11,843 nucleotides of DNA, from the NCBI GenBank assembly GCA_003514305.1, contig DORE01000074.1, positions 1-11,843 of the forward strand, in the 5' to 3' direction. The stretch is from Gammaproteobacteria bacterium (GTDB lineage: Bacteria > Pseudomonadota > Gammaproteobacteria > Pseudomonadales > Pseudohongiellaceae). This document shows, piece after piece, positions 5,788 to 11,843 of the stretch. The position numbers were made by a program, and so were the translations under genes. The notes below the pieces were generated by a model. That model ran no database searches, had not been told where the DNA came from, and saw nothing but the letters and a program-made list of their open reading frames with translations. Position 1 is the stretch's first letter; the number at the start of each line of letters is the position of its first letter.

Positions 5788-7479
5788 ATGAAACAAATAT
5801 TTTACAAAACTTACTCCTCAGCACTATATCTTTCGCTATTGTTTTCATGTTCCGCCCTGTCGTGGGCCGATGAACGGCCAAATGTAGTGCTGATCCTTGC
5901 GGATGACCTGGGTTTCACCGACATTTCGCCCTTTGGCAGTGAGATCGATACTCCAAATATTGCGCGACTTGCCAAATCTGGCTTGTCGTTCACGAACTAC
6001 CACACTGCGGCTAATTGCGCTCCAGCGCGTGCAATGTTGCTCACTGGGGTGGATAGTCATCGTAATGGTGTTCCAAACATTCCAGAATCAATTCCGCCCG
6101 AGCAGCTTGCATACGAACACTATCAGGGCGTGCTGAGTCAGGACGTCGTTACTATCGCGAGCCTTCTGCAGGATGTTGGGTACCACACTTACATGACGGG
6201 GAAATGGCATTTAGGGCATACCCCGGAGCTGCTTCCGTCAGCCCGAGGCTTCGATCGCACTGTTGCGATGGCCGATACCGGCGCGGATAATTGGGAGCAA
6301 CGCACTTACTTGCCGATTTACGAAGAAGCTCATTGGTATGCAGACGGTGAAAAGCACACTCTGCCCGATGACTTTTATTCTTCCGAATACTTTATCGATA
6401 AGACCATTGAGTTCATTAGCGCGAACGCGGCGGACGATAAACCGTTTTTCGCGTATATCCCGTTTCAAGCTGTGCACATGCCGGTCCAGGCGCCGAAAGA
6501 GTTCTCAGATAAATATGCTGGCGTCTACGATCAAGGTTGGACTGTTATGCGGGAGCAGCGAAGGGTCGCTGCTGAAGAGGCGGGAGTGATACCACGAGAT
6601 ACAAAGACTATCGTGACTCCTGGCACTCTTGATTGGGCTGCCCTCACCGATGAGCAGAAAAAGCATCATGCGAGGCGCATGGAGGTCTATGCGGGCATGG
6701 TTGACGCGATGGATATGCACATAGGTCGGTTGATCGACTATTTAGAAAGTATTGGAGAATATGACAACACTGTATTTGTGTTCACTTCTGATAATGGCGC
6801 GGAAGGCTCGCCGCTGATTAGCCCAACTGCGAATTCTGTGCTGGATTCCTGGTTCGACAGGGTGGGTTATGAAACTGGCATTGAGAATTTAGGAGAAAAA
6901 GGATCATGGGTTGGAATTGGTCCAAGTAATGCAACGATTGCAGCGTCACCTTTAGCCTATTATAAATTTCATGCTAACGAAGGAGGCCTTCGTGTTCCGC
7001 TTGTGATATCCGGCCCTGGCGTCACAACGCGCGGAGAGCTTAGCGATGAGTTCGTCTTTGTAACCGATCTCGCTCCGACGATTCTCAGTCTGGTTGAGGT
7101 TGATGCTCATGATGGTAGCTGGAAGAATCGGAAGGTAGAGCCAATAGTTGGTACAGATTTTTCAAGCTATTTGCAGGGGCAAGAGGGGCCCATCCATGCT
7201 GCGTCAGAGCCCATTGGTTACGAAATGGGGGGTAGTAGTGCTCTTTTTAAAGGCGATTACAAAATAGTAATCAATCAATTTGAACAGAATGAATTCGAAT
7301 GGCACCTTTTTAATATTAAAAACGATCCTGGTGAAGCGAATGACCTAGCTCGAGCGGAACCTGAACTGCTAGCTGAGATGTTGTCCGATTATAAAGAATG
7401 GGCGCAGAACAACGCCGTCTTGGCGATGCCAGAGGGTTATAACCGGGCACGTACAATACTACCTGGATACAGGCGCTAG
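5788..7479 (+). CDS. Type I (formylglycine) sulfatase, arylsulfatase-like, secreted
   Basis: A 563-residue sulfatase of the alkaline-phosphatase superfamily, expected to hydrolyse sulfate esters in the periplasm or outside the cell. After a signal peptide (residues 1-27, cleavage near SWA-DE) come NVVLILADDLG with metal-binding Asp39/Asp40, and the signature CAPARAMLLTG. There Cys77 would be converted to formylglycine and Arg81 stabilises it. Further active-site residues follow: Lys139 and His141 in TGKWHLGH, Asp335-Asn336 in SDNG, and Lys393 in YYKFHANEGGLRVP. The C-terminal LFNIKNDPGEANDLA motif is the usual sulfatase tail. Length and motif order match full-length arylsulfatases, so the gene appears intact. 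Cys21 in LFSC is a poor lipobox. Activity needs a formylglycine-generating enzyme or anSME, not encoded here. Substrate (aryl, polysaccharide or lipid sulfate) cannot be read from sequence. Confidence 0.93.
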   Translation: MKQIFYKTYSSALYLSLLFSCSALSWADERPNVVLILADDLGFTDISPFGSEIDTPNIARLAKSGLSFTNYHTAANCAPARAMLLTGVDSHRNGVPNIPESIPPEQLAYEHYQGVLSQDVVTIASLLQDVGYHTYMTGKWHLGHTPELLPSARGFDRTVAMADTGADNWEQRTYLPIYEEAHWYADGEKHTLPDDFYSSEYFIDKTIEFISANAADDKPFFAYIPFQAVHMPVQAPKEFSDKYAGVYDQGWTVMREQRRVAAEEAGVIPRDTKTIVTPGTLDWAALTDEQKKHHARRMEVYAGMVDAMDMHIGRLIDYLESIGEYDNTVFVFTSDNGAEGSPLISPTANSVLDSWFDRVGYETGIENLGEKGSWVGIGPSNATIAASPLAYYKFHANEGGLRVPLVISGPGVTTRGELSDEFVFVTDLAPTILSLVEVDAHDGSWKNRKVEPIVGTDFSSYLQGQEGPIHAASEPIGYEMGGSSALFKGDYKIVINQFEQNEFEWHLFNIKNDPGEANDLARAEPELLAEMLSDYKEWAQNNAVLAMPEGYNRARTILPGYRR

Positions 7480-7796
7480 CGATCTACGGTTTAAACTATT
7501 AAGCTGCGCTGTGACTTTATTTAAGAAAATGTCTCGTGTGGTTCCAGTCGTATTCAGGATCAAGTGAGTTGTCTCAGCTTGCGGGTAGTCTTGGATAAAA
7601 CCTGACCGACGGCGGGCGCACATCCCGCGCCAGCCGGCTAAAAGAAGTTCTGCCGTAACGATTGCAGCGATTTAACCCTGGGCCATGGGTTTAGCTTGCA
7701 GCTCTGCTGCCCGGTCGTAAGCCAAATCTTTGAATGGCCGCCCGCCGTTTCGACTCAAGGTCCTTTTTTGCTGTGTGACCGTGATAAGCTTGCGTG
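7480..7796. other. Intergenic region with GC-rich hairpin and possible antisense small ORF
   Basis: No plus-strand gene is seen in these 317 bases. A GC-rich patch at about 7606-7639 contains a perfect 5-bp stem, GCGGG-CGCACAT-CCCGC, with imperfect flanking complementarity ending in the palindrome AGCCGGCT. It has no T-run next to it, so it is not a clear intrinsic terminator for the sulfatase. The right part carries the candidate minus-strand small ORF listed separately. No convincing promoter or Shine-Dalgarno sequence is visible for the plus-strand gene at 7797. Confidence 0.35.
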
Positions 7797-7806
7797 ATGC
7801 GAACAT
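7672..7806 (-). CDS. Candidate small protein, 44 residues, divergent to the secreted protein gene
   Basis: An ATG at 7806-7804 on the minus strand is preceded by a full AGGAGG Shine-Dalgarno sequence 10 bases upstream and runs 44 codons to a TAA at 7672. The product is basic in the first half and ends in a protein-like stretch with GGRPFKDLAYDRAAELQAK and MAQG. No signal peptide, membrane segment or known motif is visible. The first ten bases overlap the start of the plus-strand gene at 7797, and the Shine-Dalgarno lies inside it, so both cannot be translated freely from overlapping divergent transcripts without interference. It could be a true small protein, the end of a decayed gene whose frame happens to stay open, or chance. 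I do not recognise it. Confidence 0.3.
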   Translation of the reverse strand: MFASRKLITVTQQKRTLSRNGGRPFKDLAYDRAAELQAKPMAQG

Positions 7807-8822
7807 TATACTTGCGCCTCCTAGTCTTGCTCATGCTGCTTGTGCTGGCAAGCCCGCTCAGTGCTTCCGAAGAAACAGCGATTGCTCTGACTCAATGGGG
7901 GCAGCCAGATCTTGAAGGGGTCTGGAACTATTCTTCTAAAGTGCCTCTGCAGCGGCCGAAACATTTCGGCAATCGTCAGTTCATGACCAAGGGAGAGACC
8001 GATGCGGAGCAAGATCAACTGCGTTTAAGAATCGGCAGTCGTGGATCGGTTCGCTCAGTCGACGGAGTTGAAGCGCTCTATAATGATAGTATCTGGGCGG
8101 AGAACCGTAGCGACACGGAGAACGTGCGGACCTCGCTGATTGTGGTGCCAGCTAGCGGGCGCTTGCCATCTGTTCAGGCCGGCATCAAACACGAACCAGG
8201 CGGAGCCCTTGACGTCACTGGTACGCGGCCCGTTAGATTCGCCGTTGGTGGCATCGGTCGGTCTGGGCCAGAAGACCGGGGTGTTTCCGAGCGCTGTATC
8301 GTCGGTTTTAACAATATGCCGCAGCTGATGCCCAGCGTGTATAACAACAATATCCAAATCGTGCAGCATCGTGATTATGTCGTGATTCTTGCGGAGATGG
8401 TGCACGATGCGCGTTTGATTCCACTGAATGGGGAGCCCCGGCTATCAGATGACATTGGTCTCTGGTCGGGCGACTCGCGGGGTCGCTGGGAGAAAGATAC
8501 CCTGATCATTGAGACTCGGAACTTCAATGGTTTGACTCAAAGCCTCGCAGGTTATGGCTCATCTAGAAACAAGATACTAGTAGAGCGCCTCAAGAAAGTG
8601 GGCCCGCGTTCGCTCAGTTATGAATATACCATTACCGACCAAGACACTTTCAGTGAACCGATCTCGGTGATCATCCCGCTGACAAAGGTCAACGCACAAC
8701 TCTACGAGTATGCCTGTCATGAGGGTAATTACGGGATGGCGAATATGCTTAGGGCGGCCCGAGCCAAGGATGCGGCAGCTCAGGAATATCGTGTGGCTGA
8801 CTTGTTCCGTGACCGACGTTAG
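7797..8822 (+). CDS. Secreted protein of uncharacterised family (PDLxGVWNY / GDSRGRWEKDTL type)
   Basis: A 341-residue exported protein. Residues 1-24 form a signal peptide (MRTLYLRLLVLLMLLVLASPLSA-SE). The mature part starts with WGQPDLEGVWNYSSKVPLQRP and carries the conserved-looking blocks GPEDRGVSERC (Cys167), YNNNIQIVQHRDYVVILAEM, HDARLIPLNG, WSGDSRGRWEKDTLIIETRNF and YEYACHEGNYGM (Cys307). I recognise this pattern from many secreted 'hypothetical proteins' of environmental proteobacteria and acidobacteria, often near dehydrogenases and hydrolases, but no biochemical function is established to my knowledge. The two cysteines lie in conserved blocks and could form a disulfide (inference). 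GTG 7794 directly precedes the ATG and is an equal alternative start. It forms an operon with the lipoprotein gene 10 bases downstream. Coding status certain, function unknown. Confidence 0.88.
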   Translation: MRTLYLRLLVLLMLLVLASPLSASEETAIALTQWGQPDLEGVWNYSSKVPLQRPKHFGNRQFMTKGETDAEQDQLRLRIGSRGSVRSVDGVEALYNDSIWAENRSDTENVRTSLIVVPASGRLPSVQAGIKHEPGGALDVTGTRPVRFAVGGIGRSGPEDRGVSERCIVGFNNMPQLMPSVYNNNIQIVQHRDYVVILAEMVHDARLIPLNGEPRLSDDIGLWSGDSRGRWEKDTLIIETRNFNGLTQSLAGYGSSRNKILVERLKKVGPRSLSYEYTITDQDTFSEPISVIIPLTKVNAQLYEYACHEGNYGMANMLRAARAKDAAAQEYRVADLFRDRR

Positions 8823-8832
8823 GCACTCATCC

Positions 8833-9384
8833 GTGCATGAAGCCTTTAGCTTGATCAAAACCTTGAATACCCTAGCACTAATTTCTGCGCTGGCTTCTTG
8901 CATCACCCCAAACACGCGTGAGTGGCCAGATGATGTCCCGAAAATTAGCTTTTTCGTAAACGCCTATCGCGCTGATATGGCAAATCAGGCGCTACAATCT
9001 GAGCAGGCCTATCTTGAATGGATTCTGGGGTTTTATCAGGGAACCGTAATCTATCCAACTGGCTGGCTTGATGTTGAACGGCAGTTACTGATCAGCACGG
9101 GAACAGAGCAAAAAGCTGTGCTCGCGTCGCGCCTTCGAGACCTGGGTATCAGAATAGGCACTGAATGGGCGAAGGATAATGAGGTGAGAATGATAGACAA
9201 TCGCATGCTTGCACTTTGGGGTTCTTGTTTGCAATTAATGCAGGGCACAGACGCACGCTTGGCAGCTATAGATCTTGTCGCGCAAGATATTGAAGCGCTA
9301 TTTAAAGGGGCTCTGCAAAAAACGGACATTGTGGAAGCCCGCTATGCCGAGCGTCTCGGATTTGAGGTCTTCGGTAACTTTTAA
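8833..9384 (+). CDS. Small predicted lipoprotein of unknown function
   Basis: About 183 residues. The N-terminus is a lipoprotein signal: a hydrophobic stretch (LNTLALISALAS) ending in the lipobox LASC, with Cys23 as the lipidation site, so the mature protein should be membrane-anchored in the periplasm. The frame is open well upstream to 8710, inside the preceding gene. GTG 8833, with AGG nine bases before it, best places the signal peptide. TTG 8851 and GTG 8809 are alternatives. The mature part has no motif I recognise; it appears mainly alpha-helical, with aromatic residues concentrated in AYLEWILGFYQGTVIYPTGW and a single further Cys in LWGSCLQLM. Spacing of 10 bases from the upstream secreted protein indicates co-transcription and possibly a common role. 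Real gene likely; function unknown. Confidence 0.75.
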   Translation: MHEAFSLIKTLNTLALISALASCITPNTREWPDDVPKISFFVNAYRADMANQALQSEQAYLEWILGFYQGTVIYPTGWLDVERQLLISTGTEQKAVLASRLRDLGIRIGTEWAKDNEVRMIDNRMLALWGSCLQLMQGTDARLAAIDLVAQDIEALFKGALQKTDIVEARYAERLGFEVFGNF

Positions 9385-9402
9385 TTCCAATGGAAAAGCG
9401 CC

Positions 9403-9419
9403 TGATCGAGAAACGATCA
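9403..9419. terminator. Possible bidirectional terminator hairpin between convergent genes
   Basis: TGATCG-AGAAA-CGATCA is a perfect 6-bp stem with a 5-base loop, 18 bases after the lipoprotein stop and 39 bases beyond the stop of the convergent protease. The position suits a shared terminator, but T-tracts are short (TTTT a few bases on in the minus direction), so efficiency is doubtful. Confidence 0.4.
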
Positions 9420-9458
9420 AATCTAAATCAAGAGGTTAGTTACCTTTTAAGTTTTGGT

Positions 9459-11843
9459 CTAAATAGGGTCGCCAGGAGGCATCTGCAAAGCAGGTGCCGT
9501 TTCTGACCCTCCCGCGCGTCGCTGCCATTGACGAATATCTGACGCCGTTGCTTCTTCGTGGGCTGTTTTATTTCTCCTTCCTTCGAGCTCGCCGGCAAGC
9601 GCATTGAGGCGACTGGCCAGCACCGCACGCACTTCTCCAGAGTTTCCAGAGTTGCTAGCCTGAGTCCTCATTTCATCGATTGTGATTCTTTGCGCAACAT
9701 TCAGGACTTGTCGGCCATATTCGTCTTCAGGAGTTTCAGCGCCCCAGGTGGTTTCCAGTAAACTGTCAACCACTTCTTCAAGATTTGGGAAGTCCCCCAT
9801 ACTTCCGTAGCTCACCAGTCTTTGCATGCGCGCTGGATGTAGCAAGGTCTGTATTGAAAGGTTGGCGGACCCCTCTGCTGCTCCCAGGGCGTCAAATAAC
9901 AGGCCGCTTCTTCCGGGAAATGCTTCCCCCTGACCATGACGATAAGCAGCAGGTGGCAAGAGTTCCAGTATGTTTTGTGGCAGTTTCAGAAAGTTGACGC
10001 TGAGCGTGCCAAGGACCGCATCTAGAGCATCTCTCTGCTCTTCACCATCGACAATATTAAGAGGCGTTTGTCCATCACCGCGAACCGCATTGCGGTAATT
10101 CGCTCCCCCAATACTCTGGGCTGCCGAGCGTAGTTGGAAACGATGGTGCATATAGAGGGGCAACAAAACATACTCCAGCTTGGAGTAGGGCTCGCCCTCG
10201 CGGATAAGCGCTGGGCTAAAATTAGCTAGACCAATGCGTCGCACTTCGATTTCTGTCCTGAGCTGGTCAACCAAATTGTCGCCATTGTCCCAGACGCTGG
10301 CATATTGATGTCCGGCTCCAACAAAATTATTGTTGTTGTGGGCCATGAACAGCAAACCCCGATCCAGACTTTCCTGTACAATTTTCGCCAGCTCTTCCTC
10401 CTCATTAGCGCCCGGCGGGAACTGTTCATAGGAATATCGAACAGCGAGCTTATCGTACTCGCCTATCCGCTGCAGGTAGGCGTTAGAAAAATCCAGTTGG
10501 TCTCCTTCCGTGATTTCTATAAGGGGTGCCGGGTAGTCCATAACGCTTTCTCGGCCATATGAGCTGGCGAGATAATTATGGGGGTATCCCAGTGTGTGGC
10601 CCACTTCATGCGCAGAAAGCTGCCTCACCCGATCGAGGGCCATGTTGACCGAAGCGTCGGTATTACCGCCTGTAGAAAATAAGTAGTCGAAACCGGGCTG
10701 CAAGCCCTGACCATGCAAATAGTCTTGCCTGAGCCGCAGGCTGCCAAGGTTGACATTTCCCTTGATGATTTCACCGGTCCGAGGGTCCTGAACAGAGCCC
10801 CCATAGGAGTAGCCTCTCGTGCGGCGATGGGTCCAGTGGATCATGTTGTATCGGATGTCTTGGGCATCTGCACCAGGAGGTAATTCTCTGACCTGAAAGG
10901 CGTCGATGAATCCGGCTGCTTCAAATGCTTGGTTCCACCAGCTAGCCCCTTCAATAAGTGCGCTTTTTATAGGTTCGGGTGTTCCAGAATCGACGTAGTA
11001 GACTATTGGCTTTACAGGTTCTGATCTGGCGGCACTTGGGTCTTTCTTTTCAAGCCGGTGTTTTGCCACCAACCTGATTTGCAGGTCTTCATCAATAGCT
11101 GTGCTGTAATCTTGAATGGTTGGTCCGTTTGTGCCGATTCGAGGATCTGCGAGGCGAATCTTGAAATTGTTATCTGGTAATTTAATCAGTGAGTGATGTT
11201 GTCGGAGCGTGATTGCTTTCCCGTTTGCCGCAACCTCGCGAACTAACCTTCCGGGGTTGCTGCTGGCGAATGTCAGCAAGGTTTCGATTTCGACGTTTTC
11301 GGGGAAGGCTTTGGTATTGTCTAGATGGAAAGCACTTCGACTGATGTCAAGCGTAAAGTCTCCCTGCCCGCGGTTGGCTATCGTGCCTATAACGTCTCTC
11401 GCATCTCTGAGAAAGAAATCAGAGGCGTCAATCAGTACACGCCCCTCGGTCTCCGCGACTATGTCAAACCCCCATAGTACTGACGACGCAAACGAATCAT
11501 CGACCGCTTGTCGCTCTGCTGCGTTGTTACCGGACGCGCGGTAACGGTAGTTTGACTGCATCAGAAGAAGGCGAGGCCCTATGCGTTTTGGTGACAGCAC
11601 ATAAGTGCTGCTTAATTGGCCTCGGTCAATACCGACGGGATTAGAGCCCAGGCCCGAAGCCATGGAGACTTGATAGAGAAACTCATGGTTAAGTTGGTCA
11701 ATTTCCCAGTACAGTTGCGCCGTCGAGTCACTCCAGTAGAGATTGAAATACCCTGTCAGCGGTTCAGCGTCGGCGACGGCTTCCTCAATCGATGGCATAT
11801 TCTGCGCTTGTGACATGGCAGGCCCTAGCAGCAGTGCCAGCAT
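9459..11843 (-). CDS. Secreted zinc metalloprotease, DUF5117/DUF4953-type (5' end at window edge)
   Basis: At least 794 residues, predicted to be an exported zinc peptidase. The central motif HEVGHTLGYPHNY (His412, Glu413, His416, His422) is the extended HExxHxxGxxH zinc site, followed by a Met-turn-like SVMDYP at 433-438, as in metzincin-like enzymes. The N-terminal part (about 25-250: LTGYFNLYWSDSTAQLYWEI, FLYQVSMASGLGSNPVG) matches the DUF5117 region. The central and C-terminal part (IHWTHRRTRGYSYGGSV, the zinc site, then a long helical region with YVLLPLYMHHRFQ) matches DUF4953. The frame reaches an ATG at the last three bases. The signal peptide beginning there lacks the usual positively charged n-region, so the true start probably lies a few codons outside. 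It is convergent with the lipoprotein gene. Family is confident; natural substrate unknown. Confidence 0.9.
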   Translation of the reverse strand: MLALLLGPAMSQAQNMPSIEEAVADAEPLTGYFNLYWSDSTAQLYWEIDQLNHEFLYQVSMASGLGSNPVGIDRGQLSSTYVLSPKRIGPRLLLMQSNYRYRASGNNAAERQAVDDSFASSVLWGFDIVAETEGRVLIDASDFFLRDARDVIGTIANRGQGDFTLDISRSAFHLDNTKAFPENVEIETLLTFASSNPGRLVREVAANGKAITLRQHHSLIKLPDNNFKIRLADPRIGTNGPTIQDYSTAIDEDLQIRLVAKHRLEKKDPSAARSEPVKPIVYYVDSGTPEPIKSALIEGASWWNQAFEAAGFIDAFQVRELPPGADAQDIRYNMIHWTHRRTRGYSYGGSVQDPRTGEIIKGNVNLGSLRLRQDYLHGQGLQPGFDYLFSTGGNTDASVNMALDRVRQLSAHEVGHTLGYPHNYLASSYGRESVMDYPAPLIEITEGDQLDFSNAYLQRIGEYDKLAVRYSYEQFPPGANEEEELAKIVQESLDRGLLFMAHNNNNFVGAGHQYASVWDNGDNLVDQLRTEIEVRRIGLANFSPALIREGEPYSKLEYVLLPLYMHHRFQLRSAAQSIGGANYRNAVRGDGQTPLNIVDGEEQRDALDAVLGTLSVNFLKLPQNILELLPPAAYRHGQGEAFPGRSGLLFDALGAAEGSANLSIQTLLHPARMQRLVSYGSMGDFPNLEEVVDSLLETTWGAETPEDEYGRQVLNVAQRITIDEMRTQASNSGNSGEVRAVLASRLNALAGELEGRRNKTAHEEATASDIRQWQRRAGGSETAPALQMPPGDPI

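Noticed and set aside
5838..5850. Lipobox reading (LFSC) in the sulfatase signal peptide
   Set aside because: Phe at -2 fits the lipobox poorly and a normal signal-peptidase I site (SWA-DE) follows directly.
7606..7639. Intrinsic terminator for the sulfatase
   Set aside because: The GC-rich hairpin is 127 bases past the stop and no T-run is adjacent, so I list it only as structure within the gap.
7730..7915. 61-residue plus-strand frame at the start of the secreted-protein gene
   Set aside because: Out-of-frame overlap with the real signal peptide region and no ribosome site or motif.
8710..8832. Upstream extension of the lipoprotein frame into the preceding gene
   Set aside because: Would put 41 residues before a signal peptide that must be N-terminal, and overlaps the secreted-protein gene by 113 bases.
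1..11843. CRISPR array, tRNA, rRNA, transposon ends or attachment sites
   Set aside because: No regularly spaced direct repeats, cloverleaf pattern, rRNA-like sequence, transposase/integrase frame or target-site duplication was seen on reading both strands; a computed search could still find a diverged element.

Overview
The window (about 50% G+C, dense genes, several predicted exported proteins with Gram-negative signal peptides or a lipobox) looks like a chromosomal piece of a Gram-negative heterotroph. A marine-type gammaproteobacterium is the best guess, from the combination of a periplasmic PQQ dehydrogenase, a type I sulfatase, a DUF5117/DUF4953-type metalloprotease and a '...PDLEGVWNY...' secreted protein. 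No 16S rRNA or other phylogenetic marker is present, so this is an inference. I see no tRNA, rRNA, CRISPR array, transposase or integrase.

Region 1 (1-3226) is a membrane/lipid-type locus. It starts inside a zinc-type medium-chain dehydrogenase (C-terminal half only), followed on the same strand by a small 6-pyruvoyl-tetrahydropterin-synthase/QueD-like protein. That protein keeps the zinc histidines but appears to have lost the usual catalytic Cys and Asp-His. Facing them and overlapping by 7 bases at the stop codons is a minus-strand pair: a CDP-alcohol phosphatidyltransferase with a long C-terminal membrane extension that looks DoxX-like, overlapped at its 3' end by a UPF0104/LPG-synthase-TM (flippase-like) protein. 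Together they suggest synthesis and membrane handling of a phospho-alcohol lipid of unknown structure. This is the most likely place for an undescribed pathway.

Region 2 (3363-7479) is an outward-facing periplasmic pair: a cysteine-free PQQ-dependent dehydrogenase (minus strand) and a formylglycine-type sulfatase (plus strand), separated by 478 bases. That gap holds a plausible minus-strand promoter for the dehydrogenase and what looks like the decayed, frameshifted end of another minus-strand gene.

Region 3 (7480-9384) has a 317-base gap containing a GC-rich hairpin and a possible 44-codon minus-strand small ORF with a strong Shine-Dalgarno sequence. Then comes a two-gene plus-strand operon: a secreted protein of an uncharacterised family and, 10 bases downstream, a small lipoprotein I do not recognise.

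Region 4 (9459-11843) is a large secreted zinc metalloprotease on the minus strand, whose start probably lies just beyond the right edge. A short perfect hairpin sits between its stop and the lipoprotein stop. Regions 2-4 read as an exported oxidation/hydrolysis set (dehydrogenase, sulfatase, protease), but nothing in the sequence identifies a shared substrate.
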